NCBI GenBank assembly: GCA_947473305.1
Contig: CANJCB010000011.1
Span: 60,453 to 124,452 of the forward strand
DNA from: Rhodospirillales bacterium
GTDB lineage: Bacteria; Pseudomonadota; Alphaproteobacteria; ATCC43930; CGMCC-115725
DNA length: 64,000 nt
Direction of reading: 5' to 3'
Made by a program: the position numbers and the translations under genes. Below the pieces are notes generated by a model. It had not been told where the DNA came from. It worked only from the letters and a program-made list of their open reading frames with translations, and ran no database searches. Shown here one piece after another: positions 26,985 through 35,307 of this stretch (the first letter of the stretch is position 1; each line of letters opens with the position of its first letter).

Positions 26985-28379
26985 ATGAGCGGATCGACCC
27001 GAACCGAAAGCGACAGCATGGGACCCGTCGAGGTGCCCCGGGATCGCTATTGGGGCGCCCAGACGCAGCGCTCGCTCGAAAACTTCCGAATCGGGACGGA
27101 ACGGATGCCGGCCCCGCTGATCCGGGCGCTGGGCCTTCAGAAAAAAGCTGCGGCCTTGGCGAATATCGCCCTGGGCGTGCTCGACGAGAGGATCGGCAAG
27201 GCCATCGTCGCGGCGGCCGAAGAAGTCGCGGAGGGCAAGCTCGCCGACCACTTCCCGCTGGTCGTCTGGCAGACGGGATCCGGCACCCAGACCAATATGA
27301 ACGCCAACGAGGTGATCTCCAACCGCGCGATCGAATTGCTGGGCGGGGTCCTGGGCTCGAAGAAGCCGGTCCATCCCAACGACGATGTGAACCGCAGCCA
27401 ATCCTCGAACGACAGCTTCCCGACCGCCATGCATATCGCGGCGGTGGAGGAGATCCATCACCGGCTCCTCCCCGCACTGGCCCATCTGCGCGATGCGCTC
27501 GCGACCAAGGCCGAGGCCTTCGAGACCATCGTCAAGATCGGCCGGACCCATCTCCAGGATGCGACGCCGCTCACCCTGGGCCAGGAATTCGGCGCCTATC
27601 GCCGGCAGATGGCACTCGGCATCGAGCGGGTCGAGGCCTGCCTGCCGAGGCTCTATCCCCTCGCCCAGGGCGGCACGGCGGTCGGCACCGGGCTCAACGC
27701 GCCGCAAGGCTTCGACAAGGTCTTCGCCGAAAAGATCGCGGAGATCACAGGCCTGCCCTTCGTCACCGCCGAGGACAAGTTCGAGGCCCTGGCCGCTCAC
27801 GACGCGCTGGTCGAACTTTCAGGCGCGCTCAATGTCCTGGCGGTCTCCCTCAACAAGATCGCCAACGATATCCGGCTGATGGGATCGGGTCCGCGCTCGG
27901 GCCTCGGCGAATTGAGCCTGCCCGAGAACGAGCCCGGTTCCTCGATCATGCCGGGCAAGGTCAATCCCACCCAATGCGAGGCCCTGACCATGGTCGCGGC
28001 CCAGGTGATGGGCAACCATGTCACGATCACCATTGCCGGCGCCCAGGGGCAGTTCGAGCTCAACGTGCTGAAGCCGGTGATCATCCAGAACATCCTGCAG
28101 TCGATCCGGCTGCTCGGCGACGGCATGCGCAGCTTCGCCGATAATTGCGTCGTGGGGATCGAGCCCAACAAGAAGCGCATCGGCGAACTGATGGCGCGGT
28201 CGCTCATGCTGGTGACGGCGCTCAGCCCCCATATCGGCTACGACAAGGCCGCCGAGATCGCCAAGAAGGCCCATCACGAGGACCTCACGCTCAAGGAGGC
28301 AGCGCTGGCCTTGGGTTATGTCACGGCACCGGATTTCGACCGCTGGGTCCGGCCCGAGGCGATGATCGGCCCAGGTTGA
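26985..28379 (+). CDS. fumC: Class II fumarate hydratase
   Basis: 464 residues of the fumarase/aspartase superfamily, iron-independent. The signature [15 protein letters not shown] carries the catalytic serine loop. [41 protein letters not shown] and the catalytic-histidine segment [17 protein letters not shown] are typical. It catalyses the same reaction as the class I enzyme 3 kb upstream. Its TGA overlaps the ATG of the small ribbon-helix-helix gene. Confidence 0.97.
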   Translation: MSGSTRTESDSMGPVEVPRDRYWGAQTQRSLENFRIGTERMPAPLIRALGLQKKAAALANIALGVLDERIGKAIVAAAEEVAEGKLADHFPLVVWQTGSGTQTNMNANEVISNRAIELLGGVLGSKKPVHPNDDVNRSQSSNDSFPTAMHIAAVEEIHHRLLPALAHLRDALATKAEAFETIVKIGRTHLQDATPLTLGQEFGAYRRQMALGIERVEACLPRLYPLAQGGTAVGTGLNAPQGFDKVFAEKIAEITGLPFVTAEDKFEALAAHDALVELSGALNVLAVSLNKIANDIRLMGSGPRSGLGELSLPENEPGSSIMPGKVNPTQCEALTMVAAQVMGNHVTITIAGAQGQFELNVLKPVIIQNILQSIRLLGDGMRSFADNCVVGIEPNKKRIGELMARSLMLVTALSPHIGYDKAAEIAKKAHHEDLTLKEAALALGYVTAPDFDRWVRPEAMIGPG

Positions 28380-28606
28380 TGGGGACGAAGCCCACCAAGC
28401 GATCGGTGGTCATCGCGGGCCATGCGACGAGCCTGACCCTGGAGGAGGAGTTCTGGACCGACCTCCGCCGCGTGGCGCTCCAGCGCGGGCAGTCGCTCAA
28501 CGCGCTGGTCGCCTCGGTCGACGAAGGACGCAGCGGCAATCTGTCCAGTGCCTTGCGGCTTTTCGTGCTCGATTGCTATCGGCGGGGCGAGCTGGGGCCG
28601 GACTAA
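28379..28606 (+). CDS. Ribbon-helix-helix domain protein (RHH_4 type)
   Basis: 75 residues. A beta strand KRSVVIAGHATSLTL leads into EEEFWTDLRRVALQRGQSLNALVASVDE, then SSALRLFVLDCYRRGEL. This matches the small RHH_4 proteins often found next to fumC in alphaproteobacteria. The ATG overlaps the fumC stop (ATGA), so it is probably translationally coupled. It may bind DNA as a dimer; targets are unknown. It overlaps the convergent AsmA gene by 4 bp. Confidence 0.85.
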   Translation: MGTKPTKRSVVIAGHATSLTLEEEFWTDLRRVALQRGQSLNALVASVDEGRSGNLSSALRLFVLDCYRRGELGPD

Positions 28607-31092
28607 CGCTCGGCCGGGATCTCGGCCCTGGGAGCGGAGGCCGGTCCTTCGACCGTGACCGCCACAGAGCGCGCTCCGGTCAGGGTCAGGTCGATTTTTC
28701 CCTGGGTCAGGCCTGCCTTCAGATCCAGGGAAAGGCCAGCCACCGCCGTCGCCCCGGCGAGATCGATGGTCAGCCCCTCCGCCTTCAGCACCGACTTCGC
28801 CAGCGTGACCTTGCCGGCGAGCGAGGTCATCGGCGTCGTCCCGGCATTCTCCCGCAGGAGAGCGGCGATATCGGCGGGGCTCTCGGCGGCATAGCGCGCG
28901 GCAGCCGCCCTGAGATCGACGCCGGCGAAGACACCCTCCCGCGCCGAGACCTGCCCTTCCCCGGAGAGATTGGCGACAAGCTCCTCCGCGTTTTGCCCCC
29001 GGCTCTGGAGCTTGGCGTCGAGATCGACCCGCGCCTCCAGCGGCGCGGCGGCGCCGACCACAGCCAGCGCATCCTTCAGGCGGATCTGACGCAAGGTGAG
29101 ATCGGCTCCGAGATCGATCGTCCCTCCAGCTTTCCGGACGGAGACATGAGCCCGGCCGGCCATAAGATCGGCTTCCCCTTCCAGGACGAAGGCGCCCGGT
29201 GACCCTTGGAGCGTGCCGGAGAGGCCGAGGCCGCCCCATCCCTCGGCCGCCAGCCCCGAACGCGGCTCCAGGAAACGGACGATCCGCGCCAGGGTCGCTC
29301 CTTGAAGCTCATAGGCAAGGTCCGCGCGCTGCCTGGCGCCGCCGAGCCCCTCCAGCGCGCCCGAGACCCGCAGCGATCCATCGGCGAAATCCGCGAAGGA
29401 GAAGTCCTGGAGCGCCAGGCTCCCCGCTCGCAGCGTCCCGGAGAGATGCCCGCCGGCCAAGGTTTGGCCCCGGCAGGTCACCGCATCCAGGCTCACGTCG
29501 AGATTGGCGTCGAAAAGGCCGAGCGCTCCAAGATCCGGCAGAGCCGCGCCGCAGACCGAGCCCTGCGGCAGATAGGCGTCGAGATTGAAACGGTCCGCCC
29601 TCAGGCGCGCGCCGACGCCGAGCCGGTCGCCCGGCACGATGCTCGCGGCCCCCGAGACACGGGTCGCATCGATGCTCGCATCGACCTCGCTCACCTCGAT
29701 CCGGTTTGGCGAGGCCTCGACCCGGAGCGAGAGCGAGGCGCGGCCGAGCCGTCCCACCGGCACCGCATCGGTCGCAACCCCAAGCCAGTCGAGCAAGCCC
29801 CGGAGATTGTCCGCTCCGGCCTGGAATGCGCCATCGAAACGCGGGCTGCCGTCGCGGGCGGCCAGGGTCCCACGCAAGACGGCATCCGTTCCTCCCGGCA
29901 GGCCCGCCGCGAGCCGGTTCACCACCAGCCCGCCCTCGGCAAGTCGGAGATCGAGCCGCACATCGCGGACAAGCTTCTCGCGCCAGACCACATCGCCGAC
30001 GGAGAGATCGAGCGTCGCCTCCACCCCCTGCGGCAGGGCGAAAGGCTGGTTGGCCGTCGAGGGCTGGACGGGTGCAATCGCGATGGCCGATCCGCTTTCA
30101 GGCGGCACCGGCGGGGGAGACGCGGCGCGGCCGGGGGTGACGGGCTTGCCGCTCAGACGGTCGAGATCGATATGCGTGACGGCAATCGCGCCCGCGACTT
30201 TCAACGGGGCTCCCCCGGTAATCTTCAGGTTTCCCCTGCCCCTCAGATCGCCAAGCTCCAAAGCCAGGTTATCGAAGGAGGCGACGCCGCCGACCTCGCC
30301 CATATCCGCCGCAAGCGAGTAGCGTGCCGCGAAAACCGCCGGGAGGCCGATCCCTCCGGCCAGGCTGGCCACGGCCGCCAGATCGTCGCCGCTCGCCGTC
30401 ACCTTGCCCTTGAGCCCGCCCCCCGAGGTCATGCTGCCGTCGAAGACAAGGCGCGAGGAGGGACGGCTCGTGACGGCGATACGCAAAGCCGTCTCAGGCC
30501 CATCCAGCCGGCCGGCGCTCGCCTCGAAGCGGAGCGCCGCCCCATGGGTCGCAAGGTCGCCCTCGATCCGGTAGGGACCCTGGAGGCTTTCGAGCCGCAG
30601 CGTCGCGTTCACATGTTCCAGGAGTTCGACGCGGGCGCCGTCGCGATAGGTGAAGCTGCCGTTCTGGATCTCGACGCGGTCGATGGCGAGATCGGTCACC
30701 GGCTGCCGCGACGGCCGCGTCCCGCTTCCGGACACCCGCTCCCAGGTCAGCGCGGGCTCGACGAGGGTGGCGCTCCTGACCTCGACCCGCCCCGAGAGAA
30801 GCGGCCAGGGATCTACGGAAGCTTCGAGCGAGCGGACCTGCATCCGGCTCTGGGGCAGCCCCGGCAGGCCGATGACGGAAATATCCCGCGCCACGAGCCG
30901 CGGGTTCGGCAGGAGCTGGAGGTCGATGGGACCGGAAAGCGTCAGGTCGATGCCGGCATGGGCGCCGAACCAGGCCGCCAACTCGCCCTTGTAGCGGTTG
31001 GCGTCGATGAACAGCGGACCCAGCACCAGGCCCGCGACCAGCAGAAACGCCAAGGTTGCAACGCCGATCGCCAAACCGCGCAAAGTCACCAC
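28603..31092 (-). CDS. AsmA-family protein
   Basis: 829 residues. An N-terminal membrane anchor (LRGLAIGVATLAFLLVAGLVLG) is followed by the AsmA N-domain, which includes FIDANRYKGELAAWFGAHAGIDLTLSGPI. A long beta-rich periplasmic region ends in an AsmA C-terminal domain (LRQIRLKDALAVVGAAAPLEARVDLDAKLQ; ELVANLSGEGQV; FAGVDLRA). AsmA-like proteins belong to the bridge-like lipid transfer superfamily and affect outer-membrane assembly and lipid transport. The start is uncertain: two consecutive GTG codons at 31092 and 31089 follow CAGGAG. A proline-rich insertion occurs near the middle. Confidence 0.92.
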   Translation of the reverse strand: MVTLRGLAIGVATLAFLLVAGLVLGPLFIDANRYKGELAAWFGAHAGIDLTLSGPIDLQLLPNPRLVARDISVIGLPGLPQSRMQVRSLEASVDPWPLLSGRVEVRSATLVEPALTWERVSGSGTRPSRQPVTDLAIDRVEIQNGSFTYRDGARVELLEHVNATLRLESLQGPYRIEGDLATHGAALRFEASAGRLDGPETALRIAVTSRPSSRLVFDGSMTSGGGLKGKVTASGDDLAAVASLAGGIGLPAVFAARYSLAADMGEVGGVASFDNLALELGDLRGRGNLKITGGAPLKVAGAIAVTHIDLDRLSGKPVTPGRAASPPPVPPESGSAIAIAPVQPSTANQPFALPQGVEATLDLSVGDVVWREKLVRDVRLDLRLAEGGLVVNRLAAGLPGGTDAVLRGTLAARDGSPRFDGAFQAGADNLRGLLDWLGVATDAVPVGRLGRASLSLRVEASPNRIEVSEVDASIDATRVSGAASIVPGDRLGVGARLRADRFNLDAYLPQGSVCGAALPDLGALGLFDANLDVSLDAVTCRGQTLAGGHLSGTLRAGSLALQDFSFADFADGSLRVSGALEGLGGARQRADLAYELQGATLARIVRFLEPRSGLAAEGWGGLGLSGTLQGSPGAFVLEGEADLMAGRAHVSVRKAGGTIDLGADLTLRQIRLKDALAVVGAAAPLEARVDLDAKLQSRGQNAEELVANLSGEGQVSAREGVFAGVDLRAAAARYAAESPADIAALLRENAGTTPMTSLAGKVTLAKSVLKAEGLTIDLAGATAVAGLSLDLKAGLTQGKIDLTLTGARSVAVTVEGPASAPRAEIPAER

Positions 31093-31222
31093 TCTCCTGG
31101 GGCATTACCGGGTCATCGCGATCCAAGGTTGCGATGCGGCGGAACCAAGCTAGATTTAATCCAAGCTAGATTTAACACGGTAGGCGATGCCGGGCGAACC
31201 GGCAATCAAGCGGAGAAAGCCG

Positions 31223-31396
31223 ATGGGCGAGGTCATCAACCTCAACAAGGCGCGCAAGGCCAAGGTCCGCGACGACCGCTCCCGGCAAGCCGCCGAGAAC
31301 CGCATCCGCTTCGGCCAAACCAAGATCGAGCGCGTGAAGGCGAAGAGCGAGGCCGAAAAAACCCTCAAGGATCACAAGGGCAAGGAACTCGACTAG
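31223..31396 (+). CDS. DUF4169 family small basic protein
   Basis: 57 residues starting [16 protein letters not shown], the characteristic DUF4169 N-terminus, then a charged helical stretch with the RFGQTK segment. GGAG precedes the ATG at 31223. The family is restricted mainly to alphaproteobacteria and has no known function. It overlaps the convergent macro-domain gene by 4 bp. Confidence 0.88.
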   Translation: MGEVINLNKARKAKVRDDRSRQAAENRIRFGQTKIERVKAKSEAEKTLKDHKGKELD

Positions 31397-31899
31397 CCAA
31401 GCTCTGCGCGATAAAGCGCCGCCGTTTCTTCGTCGAAACAGCAGAAGACGACTTCGCTCAGAGTTTTGTCCACCGCCAGGAAATCCCTGACCTCGCGGAG
31501 CGCGATACCCGCCGCCCGCGCCTTGGGAAATCCGTAAACGCCGGTCGAGATCGCCGGGAAGGCGATGCTCCCGACCCCATGCTCGACCGCGAGCGCCAGC
31601 GAATTGCGATAGCAGCGGGCGAGAAGCTCGTCCTCGTTCTGACGCCCGCCCTGCCAGACCGGTCCCACGGTATGAATGACGTAGCCCGCAGTCAGACGAT
31701 AACCCTTGGTGATCTTGGCTTCCCCGGTGCGGCACCCGCAGAGGCTCCGGCATTCCGCCAAAAGCTCCGGACCCGCCGCCCGGTGGATCGCGCCATCGAC
31801 CCCGCCGCCGCCCAGGAGCGAGGAATTGGCGGCATTCACGAGGCAAGCGACAGGTAATTTTGTGATGTCGCCCACCGCGACCACAATGCGTTCGGCCAT
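31393..31899 (-). CDS. ymdB: Macro-domain protein, O-acetyl-ADP-ribose deacetylase type
   Basis: 168 residues forming one macro domain. [20 protein letters not shown] with [14 protein letters not shown] is the ADP-ribose binding loop, and [14 protein letters not shown] is the second loop. The catalytic asparagine/aspartate pattern of YmdB-type enzymes is intact. It probably removes acetyl or ADP-ribosyl groups from ADP-ribose derivatives. The start ATG at 31899 is chosen because it gives the standard N-terminus; the frame is open further upstream. Confidence 0.92.
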   Translation of the reverse strand: MAERIVVAVGDITKLPVACLVNAANSSLLGGGGVDGAIHRAAGPELLAECRSLCGCRTGEAKITKGYRLTAGYVIHTVGPVWQGGRQNEDELLARCYRNSLALAVEHGVGSIAFPAISTGVYGFPKARAAGIALREVRDFLAVDKTLSEVVFCCFDEETAALYRAELG

Positions 31900-32119
31900 A
31901 GGCGTTCTCTCTACCACCCTGTAAAAAATCACAGAAACCCCGCCGAGGTCCTTCGGGGCCATGGTCGCGGTCACCTCGACAGGGGGCTGGCCTCGACGGA
32001 GGCTCAGGCGCTATACACTCTCCCAGAGAGGCGACACCATGCCGCGCGAGGCGGTAGGCTTGTTTCGCGACTAAATTTACCGTGATATGCTCTAAATGGG
32101 ACCCTCGGAGGATACAATT

Positions 32120-32278
32120 GTGACGATCGACAAGATGCTGATACGGCGCAGCACACCGATCCACGGTCTCATCAAGGTATTCTACGCGCGCTTGCGCGAC
32201 GGTACCGCCTCCACCGTTTCCTCGACCCTCCCCGCTCCGCCTGGATCCCTGGCCCCCGTTCCGGCGACGGCGGCCTGA
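32120..32278 (+). CDS. Possible small protein of unknown function
   Basis: A 52-codon frame starts at a GTG with GGAGG at good spacing (TIDKMLIRRSTPIHGLIKVFYARLRDG, then a Ser/Pro/Ala-rich tail). Nothing in it is recognisable. It lies in the 439-bp space between the macro-domain gene and the decarboxylase gene (31900-32338), which otherwise holds only a weak AT-rich promoter-like stretch near 32060-32095 and a small TGACA/TGTCA hairpin near 32300. It could be a genuine small protein, part of the decarboxylase leader, or chance. Confidence 0.3.
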   Translation: MTIDKMLIRRSTPIHGLIKVFYARLRDGTASTVSSTLPAPPGSLAPVPATAA

Positions 32279-32338
32279 TAGCATCGCTCTCAGGGTCGCT
32301 GACAAAATCTGTCAACGAGCTCTAGGGTTTCCAAAAAT

Positions 32339-33832
32339 ATGATCAACAATCTCGGCCCGGCCTCGGCCCGGCGTCTCGTCCCCGCTCACGCGGAGGCGCC
32401 GCTCTTTGACTGCCTGCGTGATTTCGTCGAACGCGGCCAGGCCCCCTTCTTCAGCCCCGGCCACAAGGGCGGCCGTTCGCTCGATCCCTGGTTCCGCGAG
32501 AACATCGCGGCCATCGACCTCAACAACCTGCCCGATACGGATACGTTGCATTGCCCGAGCGGGCCGATCGCCGAGGCCGAGCAGCTCATCGCCGACGCCT
32601 GGGGGGCGTCGGAGAGCTTCATGCTCGTCCAGGGCTCAACCGCCGGCAATATCGCCATGGCACTCGCGACCCTGAAGCCCGGCGACAAGGTTCTGATCCA
32701 GCGCAACGCCCATAAGTCGGTGATTTCCGGCCTGATCCAGACAGGCGCGGTGCCGGTCTGGATGCAGCCTCATTGGGACCCCGATTTCGGCCTCGCCCAT
32801 GGACTCGACGCGCTTCAGGTCGACAAGACGTTGACCGAGACCAGGGCCAAGGCGGTCTGGATCCTCCATCCGACCTATTACGGCTCGGTCTCCGACCTGC
32901 TGGCGATCAAGGCGGTCTGCGACAAGCATGACGCGATCCTGTTGGTGGACGGCGCCCATTCCCCGCATTTCGCGTTCCATCCCGACCTGCCCATCGCGGC
33001 GGAGCGCTCGGGTGCCGCGGCGGTGGTCCAGTCGGTCCACAAGATCCTTTCCGGCTTGAGCCAGGCGGCGCTCTTACATATCGACGGCAAGCGGATCGAG
33101 ACCGGCACCATGCGCCGGGCGCTCCAGCTCATCCAGACCACGAGCCCGCATTTCGGGATCATGGCCTCCATCGACCTAGCCCGGCGCCAGATGGCGACCG
33201 AGGGCGAGGCGATCATGGGCCGCACGCTGGCCCTGGCGCGGCGGGCGCGGCATGAGCTTGCGGCGATCCCGGGCATCCGCCTGCTTGGACGGGAGCATGC
33301 CTTGGGTGCGGGGCGCGGCTTCTTCGATCTCGACGAGACCAAGCTCGTCATCGGCATCAGCGGGATCGGCATGGACGGACGGCACGCCCAATCGGTGCTG
33401 AACCGCGTCTATGGGGTGCAGCCGGAACTCGGCGGCACCGACCATGTGCTCTGCATCCTGACGCTCGGCAATACCGACGAGGACGTGGATCGGCTGGTTG
33501 CCGCCTTCAAGGACATGGCGCAGGAGGGTTCCGACCGCCGCGCCGTGCGGACGGACGGGCGGCTCGCGGTGGAAGCTCTGCGCCTCCTGCCGGAACTGGT
33601 GATCCCGCCCCGCGACGCCTTTTTCGCCGAGGAAGAGACGGTGGCCTTCGACGACGCCATCGGCCGCATCGTGGCGGAAGTCGTGACCCCCTACCCGCCC
33701 GGCATCCCCTTGCTGATGCCCGGCGAGCGCATCAATACAGACGTGGCCTCGCTCCTGAAGGCGCTCGCGCGCGCGGACACGCCGATCAGCGCGTCCGATC
33801 CTCAACTCGATACCGTGAAAGTCGTAAAATGA
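32339..33832 (+). CDS. Orn/Lys/Arg-type PLP decarboxylase (fold type I, short form)
   Basis: 497 residues. The major domain starts around FFSPGHKGG. LVQGSTAGNIAMA binds the cofactor, D204 (LLVDGAHSPH) contacts the pyridine nitrogen, and K235 in QSVHKILSGLSQ is the Schiff-base lysine. The C-terminal domain is present, while the N-terminal wing domain of inducible enteric enzymes is absent, as in SpeA/YaaO-like short forms. It should release CO2 from a basic amino acid; the substrate is not certain. The stop overlaps the next gene (EctB-like aminotransferase) by 4 bp, which suggests that the two act on the same compound. Confidence 0.9.
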   Translation: MINNLGPASARRLVPAHAEAPLFDCLRDFVERGQAPFFSPGHKGGRSLDPWFRENIAAIDLNNLPDTDTLHCPSGPIAEAEQLIADAWGASESFMLVQGSTAGNIAMALATLKPGDKVLIQRNAHKSVISGLIQTGAVPVWMQPHWDPDFGLAHGLDALQVDKTLTETRAKAVWILHPTYYGSVSDLLAIKAVCDKHDAILLVDGAHSPHFAFHPDLPIAAERSGAAAVVQSVHKILSGLSQAALLHIDGKRIETGTMRRALQLIQTTSPHFGIMASIDLARRQMATEGEAIMGRTLALARRARHELAAIPGIRLLGREHALGAGRGFFDLDETKLVIGISGIGMDGRHAQSVLNRVYGVQPELGGTDHVLCILTLGNTDEDVDRLVAAFKDMAQEGSDRRAVRTDGRLAVEALRLLPELVIPPRDAFFAEEETVAFDDAIGRIVAEVVTPYPPGIPLLMPGERINTDVASLLKALARADTPISASDPQLDTVKVVK

Positions 33833-35127
33833 CCCCCTATCCCAGGTTCGAACGCCCGCCGGACGGAGACAACGGCGGTGGGACGGCGATCTTTGAGCAT
33901 CTCGAATCGAACGTCCGCTCCTACTGCCGGTCGTTCCCCAGCGTCTTCGCACGCGCCAAGGGAGCGATCCTCTACGACGAGGCGGGGCGCGGCTATATCG
34001 ACTTTTTCGCGGGCGCCGGAGCGCTGAACTACGGGCACAACCCCGACTTCATCAAACCCCTGCTGATCGACTATCTGAGCCAGGACTATGTGGTCCATGC
34101 GCTCGATATGTTCACGGTCGCCAAGCGGGATTTCCTGGAAACCTTCGAGAGCGCAATCCTTGAGCCGCGTAAGCTCGACTACAAGGTGCAGTTCTGCGGC
34201 CCGACCGGCGCCAATGCGGTCGAGGCGGCGGTGAAGCTCGCGCGGATGGTCACGGGACGGCCGCAGATGGCGGCCTTTACCGGCGGCTGGCATGGCATGT
34301 CGGGCGTCTGCCTCTCGCTCACCGGCAACCGCGCCCATCGCAGCGGTGCTGGCATGCCGCTTAACAACACGAGTTTCCTTCCCTTTCCCGAGGGGCCTTA
34401 TACGATCCCGGATACGCTGGGCTATATCCGCAACCTGCTGACGGATTCCAATTCGGGCTTCGACATGCCGGCGGCCTTCATCCTGGAGACGATCCAGGCC
34501 GAAGGCGGGATTTATCCCGCGAGCCCTGAGTTCCTGCGCGGATTGCGCCAGATCTGCGACGACTTCGGGATCCTGATGATCGCCGACGACATCCAGGTCG
34601 GCTGCGGGCGGACCTCGGATTTCTTCTCCTTCGAGGCGGCGGGCATCGTTCCCGATATCGTCTGCCTGTCGAAATCCATCGGCGGCTACGGCCTGCCCAT
34701 GGCGCTGGTGCTGATGAAGCGGTCGCTCGACCAATGGTCGCCGGGGATGCATACCGGCACCTTCCGGGGCAACCAATTGGCCTTCGTCGCGGGTGCCGCG
34801 GCGTTGAAGCTTTGGAAATCGCCGGAGTTCGGCGCGGACCTCAAACGCCGCGCGCAGTTCCTGGAAGGCGCGTTGAAAGATATCGCGGCGTCCAAGCCCG
34901 GCGTCACCCTGCGCGGCCGGGGCTTCATCTGGGGCCTCGATTTCACCGGAGCCGGCGGGCCGGATGTCGCGGCGCGGGCGACCAAATACGCCTATGAGCA
35001 CGGCCTCATCGCCGAACGCTGCGGGCGCGACGACGTGGTGATCAAGATCCTGCCGCCCATCACCATCGAGGACCAGCCGCTGCTGGATGGTTGCGCCATC
35101 CTCGCCGAGGGCGTGAAGCAGGCCTGA
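33829..35127 (+). CDS. EctB-like class III aminotransferase (diaminobutyrate--2-oxoglutarate type)
   Basis: 432 residues. FEHLESNVRSYCRSFPSVF at the N-terminus and IADDIQVGCGRTSDFFSFE are strongly EctB-like (class III enzymes more often have DEVQ). PLP contacts are GPTGANAVEAA and K282 in CLSKSIGGYGLP. EctB forms 2,4-diaminobutyrate from aspartate semialdehyde and glutamate. Neither ectA nor ectC is nearby. The upstream decarboxylase overlaps it by 4 bp, suggesting a diamine-forming or diamine-using route rather than ectoine synthesis. Confidence 0.88.
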   Translation: MTPYPRFERPPDGDNGGGTAIFEHLESNVRSYCRSFPSVFARAKGAILYDEAGRGYIDFFAGAGALNYGHNPDFIKPLLIDYLSQDYVVHALDMFTVAKRDFLETFESAILEPRKLDYKVQFCGPTGANAVEAAVKLARMVTGRPQMAAFTGGWHGMSGVCLSLTGNRAHRSGAGMPLNNTSFLPFPEGPYTIPDTLGYIRNLLTDSNSGFDMPAAFILETIQAEGGIYPASPEFLRGLRQICDDFGILMIADDIQVGCGRTSDFFSFEAAGIVPDIVCLSKSIGGYGLPMALVLMKRSLDQWSPGMHTGTFRGNQLAFVAGAAALKLWKSPEFGADLKRRAQFLEGALKDIAASKPGVTLRGRGFIWGLDFTGAGGPDVAARATKYAYEHGLIAERCGRDDVVIKILPPITIEDQPLLDGCAILAEGVKQA

Positions 35128-35146
35128 TCCACTCCGCCCTAAAAAA

Positions 35147-35284
35147 GTCCTTCTCCGCCCTTCAGGGGGGAGAAGGATTTAGGATGAGGTGGGTAGCGGA
35201 TGCGGAACAGCTCAGGGGAATTTCAGCGGCGGAACGACCCACCTCACCCCGGCCCTTTCCCCCCAAGGGGCGGAGAGGGAGAGG
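35147..35284. repeat. Composite palindromic repeat, copy B
   Basis: The left hairpin is CTCCGCCCTTCAGGGGGGAG followed by AAGGATTTAGGATGAGGTGGG. The right half is CCCACCTCACCCCGGCCC with CCCCAAGGGGCGGAGAGG. The module order is inverted relative to copy A. It fills the gap between the convergent EctB-like and FAD-dehydrogenase genes. Confidence 0.8.
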
Positions 35285-35307
35285 AATAGAGCGAAAGCAC
35301 GGCTTCC

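Noticed and set aside
29206..31857. A long plus-strand frame opposite the AsmA and macro-domain genes
   Set aside because: Antisense to AsmA with no recognisable domain; AsmA has an anchor and domain structure that fit the other strand.
33829..35127. Ectoine biosynthesis locus
   Set aside because: Only an EctB-like gene is present; ectA and ectC are missing and the partner is a decarboxylase.
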